Shown one piece after another: positions 33,225 through 44,484 of a stretch of 64,000 bases of DNA. A program made the translations under genes and the position numbers. Numbering within the stretch: position 1 is the stretch's first letter; every line of letters starts with the position of its first letter. The DNA comes from Codonopsis lanceolata (Eukaryota > Streptophyta > Magnoliopsida > Asterales > Campanulaceae): contig CM028382.1 in assembly GCA_013146195.2 (NCBI GenBank), positions 61,483,596-61,547,595 of the forward strand, read 5' to 3'. The notes under the pieces were generated by a model. It did not search any database and was not told the origin of the DNA. It saw only the letters and a program-made list of their open reading frames with translations.

Positions 33225-33718
33225 GGTAAAATTAGAAGTTTTCTTTGTAGATGGACCCACCACTAGGCTTTGTTAATTTGAAAGTATATGGAATACATAT
33301 ACTTAACCGGTTTCAGGCACAACTAGTCACCTAGTCTACTTTGTTTACTCACTAAAGCTAGTAAATGGGTTGAAACATTTCTTTGGCTTCGCATGAGCCG
33401 GGGTATATAACAAGGCAACGGCAATTATTCTGTCTTGGCCTCCAAGCGAGAGGTGAGAGAAGTGCCAAGTTTATTTCGGTGACACCTCCTGCTTCTTAAT
33501 GATTCACCTTGGCTATTAAAATTGACTAATGCATGCTATCCCTCTTCAGCTGCTAGTAATATACCCGGTTGAACAACACGTAATTCTCGTCCGCTTCAAA
33601 TTTCTCCATAAATAATGTACTGCAGTATTTCCTTGATTTATAAAAAAGAAAAGAACAACAAAGCTTAACCGTGTATTAGAAAGGAGTGTCATGTAAGAGA
33701 TACTTTGAACTGTACAAG

Positions 33719-33732
33719 TTTGGTATCAGAGC
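33719..33732 (+). other. Primer-binding site, initiator tRNA-Met type
   Basis: TTTGGTATCAGAGCAGTG, the standard gypsy/copia iniMet site, right after the LTR. Confidence 0.9.
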
Positions 33733-33846
33733 AGTGTTAGCTCGTAGCCGGGATATGATCCTTGGCCTAGGGTTGTGTGTTATATGTTGTGTCTTGTGTT
33801 AGCAATTGTCTAATACCTAGGTTTTGGTTGTGTGTAGGATTGTGTG

Positions 33847-35175
33847 ATGGCGAGACCTAGAGGTCGTCCTCCTCGTATTCCTCGTGTCTTCGTAGATCCC
33901 GTAGTTTGCATAGGGCTGGTTCGAGAGTGGCTAATGACCATGAGGGAGAGCCTAGTAACTTTAATGTACCTCCTAACCAACCAGCAGGTGGGGCACAAGC
34001 ACAGAATGAGGATATGGGACATATGCAACAAACTATTACAAGACAGGGAGAAATTCTTGACAGACTTGTAGCATTTATGGCACAACAATAGGAACTTGGG
34101 AATCAACATTCTGAATATATATACCCGTACCAGAAGTGCAGGTTAATGCAGGAGTCATACAAGGGATAACAGCTTTGGAGAGGTTCCTAAAAATGAGTCC
34201 TAAAAGTTATAATGGTGAATCAGATGCAACTAAGGCTGAAGACTGGGTTGAGAATATGGAGAAGGTGTTACAACATTTGGGATGCACTGAAGAAGAGGAG
34301 GTGAAATTTGCGACTTTTAAACTAGAGAAAACAGTTGCGCATTGGTAGAAATTGACAAGGGGTAAATGGAGTCAAGAAGGAACACCACAAATTTGGGCAA
34401 ACTATCTTGAGGAATTTAATAAAAATTTCATCCCGGAGGTAGTACAACGTCAACGCAAACTGGAATTCCTATCACTTGAGCAAGGAACCATGAATGTATC
34501 TCAGTATAAAGCAATGTACACACAACTGGTAAGGTATGAAGAACATCTCGTTGCAATAGAGGAAAGAAAAGCAAGGAAGTTTGTGAGGGGGTTGAAAGCA
34601 GAAATTCATGATGCATTAGTTCCGTTTGAATTTATGGAATATCACTTGGCGGTAAACACAACAAAGGTAGTGGAGAATGATAAAGCAGAGCAGAAAGCAC
34701 TAAAAACGGCAGTGACCGGACAACAATCAATACAAGTAAATAGAGAAGGACCATAAGATAGCAGCAGGAATAGCTACAACATGTAAGGAGGTAGCAAGCA
34801 AGACAAAAAAATAACTTCAACAATCAAAATAGTGGGAAACAATACAAGGGTAGTATAAACAATGTTAGCACGGGAACAAAATCACAAATATGGAAGTACG
34901 ATTGTACCTTCTGTGGAGCATCTCGACATAGTGTCGAGAATTGTTGGGCGAAACAGGGCAAGTGTACTAGATGTGGGGTATTGAGACATTTCCGCTACGA
35001 TTGTCCAAAATGGAAACCGATGCAAATGCAACAACATGATAAAAAAACCTTAGGAACCAAAAGGGACAATAATGAGAAACCAAGGGTACCGGGTCGTGTT
35101 TATTCCCTAATACAGAAACAGAAAGACACCAGGGGAGGTATTTGTGTTGATTTGAGTCTAGGACGTGTGGTCTAG
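33847..35175 (+). pseudogene. gypsy gag with zinc knuckles, broken
   Basis: The N-terminus (MARPRGRPPRIPR) is followed by a shift; then a gag core with FLKMSPKSYNGESDATKAED, WVENMEKVLQHLGCTEEEEV and KFATFKLE, a stop near 34348, then WANYLEEFNKNFIPEVVQRQ and RKARKFVRGLKAEI. Two CCHC knuckles follow (about 34900-35000): CTFCGASRHSVENCW, and CTRCGVLRHFRYDC. It ends in RVPGRVYSL, the lead-in to protease, where the element is deleted. The region 35191-36053 holds no further domain. Confidence 0.85.
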
Positions 35176-36054
35176 GTTCATTTCATCCTTATGTGGCATT
35201 TCTTGCGATGCATATCTGGTTTGCTTAACTTTGCAAATGTTTATGCATTAGTTGGAACATGCTGCTTGAGAATACAATGGGTTTACTTTATAACTCATTG
35301 GATTTCTGTATGTGTTAATTCCTTGTTAAGCACTAGTTTTGAACATGAACAACATGAATATATCAATCTGAATATTAAGAAGTGCTCGTGTGAACAATCT
35401 TCAATTATGCAAATGAACAATCTATTGTGGGGAGAGTAGGGGAACCTCTGACTAGGTCACGGGGCGGATAGCAGTGCTAGTTAGCAGCGACACCCTAACT
35501 CGGACCCAAAATCGAATTCTCCACTATGGCCAATTGGGGAAAATATCATTGAATAATATGTTAAGTATCACGACTTCCTGGGGTTGTAGGGACCTAGCCT
35601 CGTGATGACTTGTACCCAGGTTGTGAATAATTGATTGATTTGATAAACTGAACAAGAGATTGGTCAAGAGAAACAAGCTTCAATAACAATAGTGGGGGTG
35701 ACAAGATTGGAAGTGATTTGATCGGAGATGTATCTCGATCATGTATACTACATGTGTTTAACTTTCAGCACTTCTACGTTACTTGCAAATAGTATTGATG
35801 AATGTGCTATTAATTGTTGAATTGGCATCATGACATTACTTATGATGCAAACATGCATAACATACATAAGTATAGTATACCTTACTGAGTTTCGACTCAC
35901 CTTTTATTATTTTTTCTTAGATTGCAGTCATGTTGGAGGATGACTTGTATAGTTTGGATGGTCCCCAGAGTGATAGCATATCTTCTCTTTTTGGGTAGTA
36001 TTCCTAGAAGTTTTGGGATGACTTTATGGTTTTGTTGTAAAGGAAGAGATGGAG

Positions 36055-37144
36055 GGCCTGTTTAGTACAACGGTTTGAAAACGCAGCGGTTTGAAATTGC
36101 AGTGGTTTGAAATCGCAGCGTTTTTCTCACAAACGCGTTTGGATACATTTTCAAAACGCTATTTTCATAGATCTGAGTATTTGACAAAATAACCGATTTA
36201 CCCTTTTCTTAAACAATGTTTTATTTCTAATTTTATAGATATAACTTCGATTATATATATATATAAACCCTCACCCTCATTCACTCCCTCCATTTCGTCG
36301 GGCCCTCACCTTCTCATCCCCCATTTTCAAACCCCACATTATTACCCTAACTGCAAGCCTACTCCCTCTCCAATCAATCTATCTTTCTGACTCCTCTCTC
36401 AACTCTCACACCTAAATATAGAAACCACAACCCACTCAATCACTCATTCTTCCATTCCATCAATCATTTCTCAGCAATCTCAAACGCACACAACTCACTC
36501 ATTCAAATTATCTCTCTCAACCACAACAAGCACATCACTTTGACCGTTTCTCTCTCAGCTCCCGACGAGAAATACAACACAACAACAACACCCTACCCGC
36601 AAGTTTTGGAGAGAGATGATTGGAAATTAAAGCTGGAAAGAAGTATTTTTTTTCATTCACAAGAAGGTAGAAGGACGACATTTCTTCCTTCTTTTTCTTT
36701 TCTGGTATGCCGCTTCAATTCGTTAGCAAGGAGCTATAGAAGAAGAAAGTGAGCAGTGGTGATGTTAGAATTTGCACCTATTTCTATCTATTTGGTGATT
36801 AGTTTGCTAGTTTCTTTGCTCCTACTCGGATCTTTTTTTATTTTCCTCCAATAGTTCAACCTAACCAGAAAAATTGTCTGTCTACGAATGTGGTTTCGAT
36901 CCTTCCGGAGATGCCAAACCAGGATTCACTCTATAATTGTTGCTTGTCGTTTTCGGAAAAGGCAATGCAGGAAAGTCAATTTTCACACCAACGTTTAAAG
37001 GAGCGTTTTATTTCCTGCAGCCCATTTCAGCGTTCAGAAACGCCCACCATTTCTAAATCGCTCAGTTTTTAAACGTGGTGTTGAAACAATATTTTAGGAA
37101 AATGCGGTAGCGTTTTTGACAAAAACGCGGTGCCAGACATAGCC
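36055..37144. mobile_element. DNA transposon-like insertion with degenerate TIRs and possible captured gene leader
   Basis: The left end GGCCTGTTTAGTAC and the right end (reversed GGCTATGTCTGGCAC) are inverted and followed inward by AACGC-rich repeats. The middle has a CT-rich, low-AT stretch (about 36260-36600), resembling a plant 5' UTR, with an open frame of 60-70 codons. A related element lies at about 52975-53858. No clean target duplication; superfamily not assigned. Confidence 0.55.
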
Positions 37145-37334
37145 GTAGTCTTCTACTTTGGTTTTAACGCTTCCACTTCTATAAAAAAATTTAAAGGGCT
37201 TGTGGCTTATGTATATATTAGTTTGGGTTGTTTAAGGATCTTGTACTTCTCAGCTCAGTAAGTTGTTTAAGGATTATTACAGGTAGATCACGACTAAGTT
37301 GGGTCCCACAAAGGGGCAGATTTGAGTCGTGACA

Positions 37335-38543
37335 AAGCCTGTTTGATGAATCTCATAACCTTCTTTACAGCTTCAAGATGAGGTTGTGTTGGATGAGCCA
37401 AAAACTGACTCAAAATGTGAACCACATAGGAATCTCAGGTCTGGTTACAGTTAAGTAGATCAACCCACCAACCACTCTCATGTATTGATCTGGATTAGGG
37501 AGAGGATCACCTGAATTTACAGATAATTTTGCATTCGTGAGTCATGTCTCCTTAATGATATCCAGAGCATATTTCCTCTAGTGAAAGCACGAGTGGAGGA
37601 CTTGGTGAATATAGTATGATCACAAGAACTTTGCACATATCCAAATGATTTCAAAGCATTGGAAAGCTTGTGAAATCATTGCCTGGGGGCTTGCTTCAAC
37701 CCATAAAGAGACTTGATGAGCTTGCAAACTGGAGAGGAACCAGCAGTAGTGGCCGATGGGCTATATCGAGGGGGAAGAGCCATGTAAACTTCTTCATGAA
37801 GATCTTCATGAAGAAATGCAGTGGAGACATCCATCTAGTGAAGAGGCCAATTCCTCATAGCAGCTACAGTTAGAAAGACCCTAACTATAGTCATCTTTGC
37901 CATAGGGGCAAAGGTATCAAATCCAACTCCTTAGTCGGAGTGAACCCCTTTGCCACTAGTCTAGCTTTATATTTGTCCATTGTACCATCTAACCTGTACT
38001 TGACTTTATAAATCCATTTGCAGCTTACCAATTTCTTTCCTTGAGGTAAGTCTTGCAATACCCAAGTCTTGTTCTTTCTAAAGCTTTTAACTTAGAGGTC
38101 ATAGCTTGACACCAATGAGGATGTTAAACAGTCTGATGATAGGTTTTGGGCTCAAAGACTGTTTCAATGTTAGCTATGAAAGCTTGATATGAGGAAGAGA
38201 GATGAGAATATCTCAATACATTGTGAACTGAATGAATAGGATATCTGGAGTCACATGCTACAGAGGAAGCTGGTTTGGTGAATGGAAAACTTGTATAGTC
38301 TTTGAACTTGGCAGGAATAGTTTTGTGCCTAATTGGTCTATTGGGAGGTGAAACAAGATGAGAAGGAGGTAAAGACTCAGAAGCAAAGGTAGACTCATGT
38401 TTAGCAGAAGGATGTGCAGCATGGTTAGATGTAGATGGGTAAATATCTTCATCTAGCACAGGTTCAACAGAAGGAAAGATAGGAGGAAAAGGGCAAGAAG
38501 TAGAATCATCAACAGAAAAAGAAAAGATATATTCATGAAACAC
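37335..38543 (-). pseudogene. copia reverse transcriptase, decayed
   Basis: Begins with a spacer region (38124-38543: PIRHKTIPAKFKDY) typical of the join between integrase and reverse transcriptase. Then KYKARLVAKGFTP, MDVSTAFLHEDLHEEVYM and CKLIKSLYGLKQAP. The YVDD catalytic segment is absent: after DHTIFTKSS the text jumps to MRVVGGLIYLTVTRP-like sequence. Several stops. The gypsy element interrupts it after KKVMRFIKQA. Confidence 0.85.
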
Positions 38544-39569
38544 AACATATCTGCTGTAGTAGACTTTTTTTATTGGAGATCAAACATTTTGTGTGCCTTC
38601 TTACAAAAAGGATAGCCTAGGAACATACAATTTCTAGCCCTAGGACCAAATTTGCCTCTACCATGGCTAAGAGTAGAAACATAACCTAAACAACCAAAGA
38701 CCTTAAGATGAGAATATGAGGGAGTATGGCCAATGAGAGCTTCATACGGAGTTTTGAAATGAAGGATGGAACTTGCAGTCTGTTAATTAGGTAAGTAGTA
38801 GTTAACAAACAATCACCCCAAAAAGAGATAGGGAAACTGTGAATGAAACCTAAAAGCTCTAGCCAATTCAAGTAAGTTTTTGTGTTTCCTCTCAGCTCTC
38901 CTATTTTGTTGGGGAGTAGCCACATAGGAACATTGATAAGCTATACAAAGGGAATTCAGAAGAGGAGACACACGTTTCATTAAAGAATTCTATTCCATTA
39001 TCTGATCTGATTTCATTGACAGTAGCATCATATTGGGTTTTAATGAAGGCAAGGAAATTATTGAGGTAAGTGTAAACTTGAGTCTTTGACTTAAGAAGGA
39101 AAGTCCAAGTAGTTCTGGTTTTGTCCTCTACTATGGTCAGAAAAAAATGACAACCATTATAAGTTTTGTGTTTGTAGTGACCCCACAAATCACAATGAAG
39201 AAAAGTAAATAAAGTATTAGAGTGAGATTGACTAAGAGGAAATGGTCGTTTAATTTGCCTAGCAAATTGACATATATCACAAGAAGTACAATTATTGTCA
39301 ATATTACAAATCCCTAAGTGTTTCATAGAAGAGTAAGGAACATGTCCAAGTCTTAGATGCCACAACATGCTGTTTTTTACACTATTATTTGAAACAGAAT
39401 ATGAAGATTGAGAACTACTGCTAGGATTATTACAAGGAGAACCATTTGGAGAAGCACAGAACACATACATGCCATCAATCAACCTACCAGTCCCCTTAAT
39501 CTTGCTTGTGATCCTGACCCTATAGAACACACATGGAAGAAGAAAACACAAGTTTGATCCCATTGTCAA
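38544..39569 (-). pseudogene. copia integrase, broken
   Basis: GAG-pre-integrase segment MLWHLRLGHVPYSSMKHLGI, zinc ligands CTSCDICQFARQ, then the core: LHCDLWGHY (first Asp), IRSDNGIEFFN (second Asp), and after a shift near 38925 a block ending in SFWGDCLLTTTYLINRLQVP. Multiple shifts make it inactive. Confidence 0.87.
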
Positions 39570-40040
39570 GAGTCAACTTACTACCTGACATCAAATTGTA
39601 TTTAAAAGAAGGAACATATAGTACATCATATAAGGCAATGTATTTAGTAAGATGGACAGTGCCTTTATGAGTAATTATGGAAATGTGGCCATTGGGAAGA
39701 TATATTGGTAGATCAACAGAAATGGGATCAATAAGGAGGTCAAAGAATGTTGTTATATGATATGTTGCACCAGTATCTACAATCCATTCATTCATGTTGT
39801 TGCCTTGACTTAGAAAACACCTAGAGTTAACAACACTGGAATTACCTACAACCTTCCCTTTCCAGGTGAGATTCTAGGCTATTCAATCCAGTAACAAGAT
39901 TAGAAATCAGAGATAATAACTGTTGACATTGAGATGAGGTGAATCCTTGAAATAGCTCAGGTGTCCCTTGTCCATCATTAGTTCTATGAGAGACATGGCA
40001 GCAACCTTTGGTTCTGTTCTTGGGCATTCTAGATGGCTCA
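39520..40040 (-). pseudogene. copia protease
   Basis: NEWIVDTGATYHIT carries the catalytic Asp (DTG). LYDVLYVPSFKYNLMSGSKL is the usual downstream block leading into integrase. Overlaps integrase in another frame after a shift. Confidence 0.85.
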
Positions 40041-40354
40041 GGTTTGGAGCCAAATAGAGCATGCTATTCTGGATAGCCATGTAGGAAAAAATACTTGTCC
40101 TTGACATTAGTGTCTCCATGACAATAGTCATACCACACCTTCTTTCTTTTGTACATTTTCCCATATACTAAACCATTTTTGCACATTACCACCATTATTG
40201 GTACCACCATTAGTGTGCCCAGTCTTGGTTTTAAAAGGTTTATGATTAATCTTGCTCATTAGGGCTGCAGATATATCCTCCATATTCACTCCCCCATAAC
40301 TATGTTTTCGTTGGCTTTCTTTTTGAGCCAAAATGTTTTCAGCCTTGCTAAGAC

Positions 40355-40911
40355 TAGGGTGGCAATCGGTTTCATACGATAACAAAGACGACACGATAAG
40401 CATGAACACGAACACGACACGGTAAGCTTATTGTGCCTAATATTAAAACCCGAACAAGACACGATAAAAACACGAAAAGCACGGCACGGCACGATAGACA
40501 AGATAAGCAAAAAAACACGATTTACTTAGTCAGGCCCGTTAAGCTCGTTAAGCCCAATAAACATTATAAAATATACAATTTTGATTTTTAATACATATTT
40601 TGAAAATTTATCAATATAAATAATCAAGTAGTTTAAAAGTCATAAATTTTCAAATGATAAAACTATGAAATAATCATGAAAATAGTTCGAAAGAAGTGAA
40701 TAACCCCTAGTAAATTTTTAAAAATATATTTTTAAAACATATATATTTTAGTTATCGTGCCTTACCGTGCTTATCAAGTCAGCCCGATAACAACCCATTT
40801 TTTATCGTGTTTTATCGTGTTGGCCCTATAACGATCCGAACCCGATAAGTCCCAGCCCAAATCCTATAATTTCGTGTCGTGTTCGTGTCGTGCCTCAAAT
40901 TGTCACCCCTA
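40355..40911. mobile_element. hAT-type MITE in the copia gag
   Basis: Ends TAGGGTGGCAATCGG and TTGTCACCCCTA. TSD GCTAAGAC at 40347-40354; the right copy GCTAATAC is split by the later solo LTR (40912-40916 plus 41972-41979). Inner arms carry repeated CACGACACG and its complement. Confidence 0.9.
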
Positions 40912-40916
40912 GCTAA

Positions 40917-41971
40917 TGTAAGTTCAGTAGGCAACAATTAAGGCTAGAGGGGGGTGAATAGCCTTTAAAACTTTGAGGGTTGATTTGTAAAACTTGTAAA
41001 GTTGGCAGCGGAAAATTGGTTTGGTCAGTCAGCTGAAGATGGGTCAGCTAGCTGACACTTTTAAAAAATGGCTTAGGCTGATAAAAGTTGGTCAGCTAGC
41101 TGACACAACAGTTTTCAAAAAGAATTGGCTATTAAAGAAGATCGCTGATTATGAAGAAGAAATTGAAGAACAAACTATCTGAACAACTCAACAAACAATC
41201 GTTAGTAACTGACTGACACTTAACAAGTTGTACGACTTCTTAAGTGTTATGTCAGTTTGTAAGAGAGTGAATAATGGCTGACAAAATAGTTGAAGTGGTT
41301 CACAGATAAACTGCTACGTCCACTACCAAGCTGGTCAGGCTTGGATTTTTGAAGTGCACTAATTTTATTAAAAATCTATTTGATCTCTAATAGATTAGTG
41401 TACAACAAAAGACCAGTGTTTATGGAGAATGATTGAGAATCAATCAAACTCGTGAGACAAACTGACTAAATTCAAAAGATATGAAAAGTAATCACTCAGT
41501 GTTTGCCTAAACAATAACTAGAAAGATGCATACAAAAAAGATTATCTAGCTATAGTTTTTAAGAAGACTAAAACGTAGTGAATTTCTTGAAAGTATGAGG
41601 CTTCAGACTTCTGTGAATGTATGTATTTTCTTCAAGAATGCTTCTGGTGGGTATTTATAGATGATCTTCAAGAGTAACCCATTAGAAACACTTTTTGAAT
41701 TTTGAAAATGTGTTTGGCAGACACAAGATCACAAAAGATCCTGTGAAATAATATCTAGCAGAATATCTACCAAAAACACAAAGTAAGAAAGTGTCAGTAC
41801 AAGTATTTGATCAATCAAATAAGGAAAACAAACTGACACTAAAAACGCTATGGTCAGCTTAAATGTATGACTGACAAATAACTTCGGGCTGACCAAAGAT
41901 AGTTTTAAGTTCTTGGCTGACAATCAAGTTGAATGATTTTAAGTAAATTTAATTTTATGCAAAATTCAACA
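40917..41971. repeat. Solo LTR, TSD GCTAA
   Basis: Starts TGTAAGTTCAG and ends AAAATTCAACA, with GCTAA at 40912-40916 and 41972-41976. Length 1055. Contains repeated GTCAGCTAGCTGACAC motifs (near 41045 and 41092). No internal region or partner LTR, so it arose by LTR recombination. Lineage not assigned. Confidence 0.88.
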
Positions 41972-42817
41972 GCTAATACTATGGAGTGGAGACATCATCA
42001 TTATTTCACTCAACCCCATCAAGAATTGAATTAACTTTTGTTCATGCTCATACTCATCCTGTTTTTGAGCAACCCCATAGGTACAGTTATTACAAGAACA
42101 CTTGGGCAAACCACCATGGCTTAACAATTCATCCCATAGAGCCCTAAGCTTAGTGAAATAGGCAGAGATACTTAAATTTCCCTGGGTACAATCTATCAAT
42201 TTTTTTCTAATTTGAAAGATTTTAGGTAGGTTGCTGTGCGTGAATCTGATATTTAAGTCTTCCCATATATCTGTGACTGAATCAAGATACACTATGCTTG
42301 ATTTTATTTATGGAGAAACTACATTAATCAACCACGAGATAACCATGTTGTTACATCTCTCCCACTGAGTTAGGTATTTAGATTTAGCAGTGGGTTTCTT
42401 ATTACTACCATTGATCAAACCTAATTTGTTTTTAGCCGAGAGTGCTATTACAACTGATGTTCTCCATTGATTGAAATTAATAGTGTCTGTAAGAATTAAT
42501 TTGGGAGATGAGCATCATACCAGGATGATCATTTGGGTGAAGAAATAGGGGATGTAGAGGATGAAGCTGCAAGGTTGATAGATCAATGTCGTATTCGTCT
42601 ATTGGTTCTACCTCCACCTCATGAGGCCTTTCTTGATGGCCATTGTCATTGTCGTCCATTGGATTTCTTCAATTGAATACCTTCAAGCCCTAATCCAATC
42701 GAAGAGATCGAGTTTCTCCAAGCCCTAAATCAATCGGTGAAATTGACCATGATTAATCTAGCTAGTGATTGAGTTTAGCGGAAGCGATTTTATCAACAAC
42801 ATTGCTCTTGATACCAT

Positions 42818-43069
42818 TTTGATTTTAGTCATGGAAGTATAATGTTGAGAAAACAATAAGAATGGAGAGAGAAACTTCTTCTTCAAGAATGTATTATTGA
42901 ATCTGCAAATTTACATATATTAAGGCCAACTAACCTCTTTTTCCTCTAACTGTCTCACAATACAAAGAGACACTAAAGCCACTCAACTATGGAACTATTA
43001 CACTCGATACCCCTGAGGTTCTATACAGACTTTGAGTGTAATACATAACACTACCCTGCATTGTTATCG
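42818..43069 (-). repeat. 5' LTR of the 11.7-kb copia
   Basis: Pairs with 31345-31598. The primer-binding site TGGTATCAAGAGCAATG follows it on the minus strand (42800-42816), complementary to initiator tRNA-Met. Confidence 0.93.
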
Positions 43070-43244
43070 GTTACTAACATAAAATATCATATTAGAGTAA
43101 AGATAACCCAATTTGACTTGGTCAAATAAAGTAAAATAATAGAATGCTTGTATTATTTAGTTAAATATGTCAAAAGTGTTATCAAATTCATTTATTTATA
43201 AAAATGAAAATAGATTAAATATCAGGATTTTACAAAGGAAATCT
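43070..43244 (-). repeat. Repeat arm B, outer part
   Basis: Reversed, it begins TGTAAAATCCTGATATTTAA and aligns with arm A (25576-25750). It lies just downstream of the membrane-protein gene. Flanking pentamers AAAGA (before arm A) and AAGGA (after arm B) match at 4 of 5. Confidence 0.75.
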
Positions 43245-43304
43245 TAAGTGAGAGATTGTAGCCGGCCGATGACAAATTGACAATACCATGGCATATTATT
43301 AAAA

Positions 43305-44219
43305 CTAACAACAGTATGTGGTATCATCCCCAGCCAAACTCGTATACTCGTTGGGAATCCCAATTTGTGATCTCTCTTGCAAATCTTTGGAGGAGAGATA
43401 CAATACTGTAACTGCCGCCACAAACTTTACTGTAAGTGATGTCTCGATCAAACAAGTTATTGCAATGAGCATAGCATCGCAGTAACTCCATCTACTTTGG
43501 TATGGAGATAAAATCGGTGTCGAAAATCCAAGCTGTAGCAATATAAGCCAAATAGCAATCCCGTGTAAGAAGAATGCGGAGAAGGAATCCGATTTTAATT
43601 GTTTGATTAAATAGTAGCTCCGACGTAATGGCTCGAATCCCCATTTTGATTCCACTTCCAGTACTGCAATGACACTCGCTACTAAACAATACACTTGGCA
43701 GAAAGTTAGGAATAATCCAACACCAATAATAATAAAGAAAGCAAAAACACAAAACCATACGAAATAATGTGAGCTATAGTCGAAGATATTGATTACATGG
43801 GGAATTAAGGCTGCATAAATGAGGGGGCCAATGCAGAGTAGAATCAGGCATACTGCAAAAGCGAGTATAGTGGAAGAGAGGGGAAAGAAGGAGGTGGTGA
43901 GCGATTTGATGGTGGTAAAGAGACGAAGTGGTCTACGATCAAATGCTTGGTGGGTGCTGTAGATGATTGTGGCTATGCCAGCGACATAGAGGGAGAAAAC
44001 GAAGAGGGCGTAGATGAAAGCAAGCGTAAGCAGCAAGGCTTGATCAGATTTAGAGTGGATAATGGTTCGGAGGAAGGGAGGTAAGGATATGAGACAGAAC
44101 CACAAAGGGAAGACGAAGAGGAAGCCAAGGGCGTAGAAATGGCCCCTGTAAGTGACTATGATAGACCTTGTTTCAGTGAAGACGTTGTAGTGATCGAGGA
44201 GTTCGGTTGGGGAAGCCAT
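43305..44219 (-). CDS. Plant-specific polytopic membrane protein, function unknown
   Basis: Intact single-exon gene of 304 residues starting MASPTELLDHYN. About six to seven hydrophobic helices lie at roughly residues 29-51, 61-87, 111-140, 151-188 (likely two), 214-235 and 248-276; there is no cleavable signal peptide. WGFEPLRRS at 193-201 between helices is a motif I associate with an uncharacterised family of plant transmembrane proteins, often annotated only as 'transmembrane protein'. The C-terminus is short and polar and ends TTYCC, with two Cys that could be lipidated (inference). The 3' side is a TE nest from 43244 downward, the 5' side MITEs from about 44485. Codon use and the intact frame argue for a live gene. 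No enzymatic motif seen. Confidence 0.85.
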   Translation of the reverse strand: MASPTELLDHYNVFTETRSIIVTYRGHFYALGFLFVFPLWFCLISLPPFLRTIIHSKSDQALLLTLAFIYALFVFSLYVAGIATIIYSTHQAFDRRPLRLFTTIKSLTTSFFPLSSTILAFAVCLILLCIGPLIYAALIPHVINIFDYSSHYFVWFCVFAFFIIIGVGLFLTFCQVYCLVASVIAVLEVESKWGFEPLRRSYYLIKQLKSDSFSAFFLHGIAIWLILLQLGFSTPILSPYQSRWSYCDAMLIAITCLIETSLTVKFVAAVTVLYLSSKDLQERSQIGIPNEYTSLAGDDTTYCC

Positions 44220-44484
44220 AGTTTAGTCTTTTAGAGAGAGGATACTTAAATGGGAGTTTGGGGACTTGACCAAGATGGAGGTATGTATGATTTTTCTTGG
44301 TGGAATTACTCTACCATCAAACTTTCAGCATCAATACTGTGACAGGGGAAGGAAATAGTGGGTCAAGGTAGAAAAAGAAGACAATTCTAAGGAGGGAAAA
44401 CGCGTTTTAAAATGAAAGAAATACGAATGAACTACTCAATAAAAAATTAAGAAAATTGACTTTTACACTATCAATATTATAATG
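44220..44484 (-). promoter_or_regulatory. Likely promoter and 5' UTR of the membrane-protein gene
   Basis: Upstream of the ATG the sequence is not recognisably transposon. A weak TATA-like CATTTAAGT lies about 30 bases before the ATG on the minus strand. The next repeat starts at 44485, so the proximal promoter is short. Confidence 0.4.

Larger units (their letters stand above)
32106..33716 (+). repeat. 5' LTR of the nested gypsy element
   Basis: Runs from TGTAAAACCCCGATATTTTA to just before the primer site. Contains a Stowaway MITE (32219-32466), a TA microsatellite (about 32487-32522) and a Pack-type MULE (32684-33224). Confidence 0.7.
32106..37334 (+). mobile_element. Ty3/gypsy element nested in the copia pol, internally deleted
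   Basis: Flanks CAGCC (32101-32105) and AAGCC (37335-37339) match at 4 of 5 positions, and copia coding resumes on both sides. Contains an LTR starting TGTAAAACCCCG, an initiator tRNA-Met primer site, gag and zinc knuckles, then the start of protease. Reverse transcriptase and integrase are absent. The right end, GAGTCGTGACA, does not match the end of the 5' LTR, so the right side may be a different or recombined LTR. Confidence 0.75.
40041..42659 (-). pseudogene. copia gag, split by a MITE and a solo LTR
   Basis: The start at 42659 is followed by LFLHPNDHPGMMLIS, the usual N-terminal block of this copia gag type. Then SAKNKLGLINGSN-like sequence, YLDSVTDIWEDLNIRFTHSN, QGNLSISAYFTKLRALWDEL and a CNNCTYG motif (41966-42292). 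After the insertions it resumes as KAENILAQKESQRKHS (about 40310-40355). Stops and shifts throughout. Confidence 0.85.
31345..43069 (-). mobile_element. Ty1/copia retrotransposon with nested insertions, TSD GTTAC
   Basis: Both LTRs and a 5-base duplication (GTTAC at 31340-31344 and 43070-43074) are present. Minus-strand order: LTR, primer site, gag, protease, integrase, reverse transcriptase, RNase H, polypurine tract, LTR. It contains a gypsy element (32106-37334), a hAT MITE (40355-40911) and a solo LTR (40917-41971). Without these it would be about 4.9 kb, a normal copia size. All coding parts are broken. Confidence 0.92.

Noticed and set aside
33844..37334. A complete autonomous gypsy element
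   Set aside because: Reverse transcriptase, RNase H and integrase motifs are absent, and the two ends do not form a clear LTR pair.
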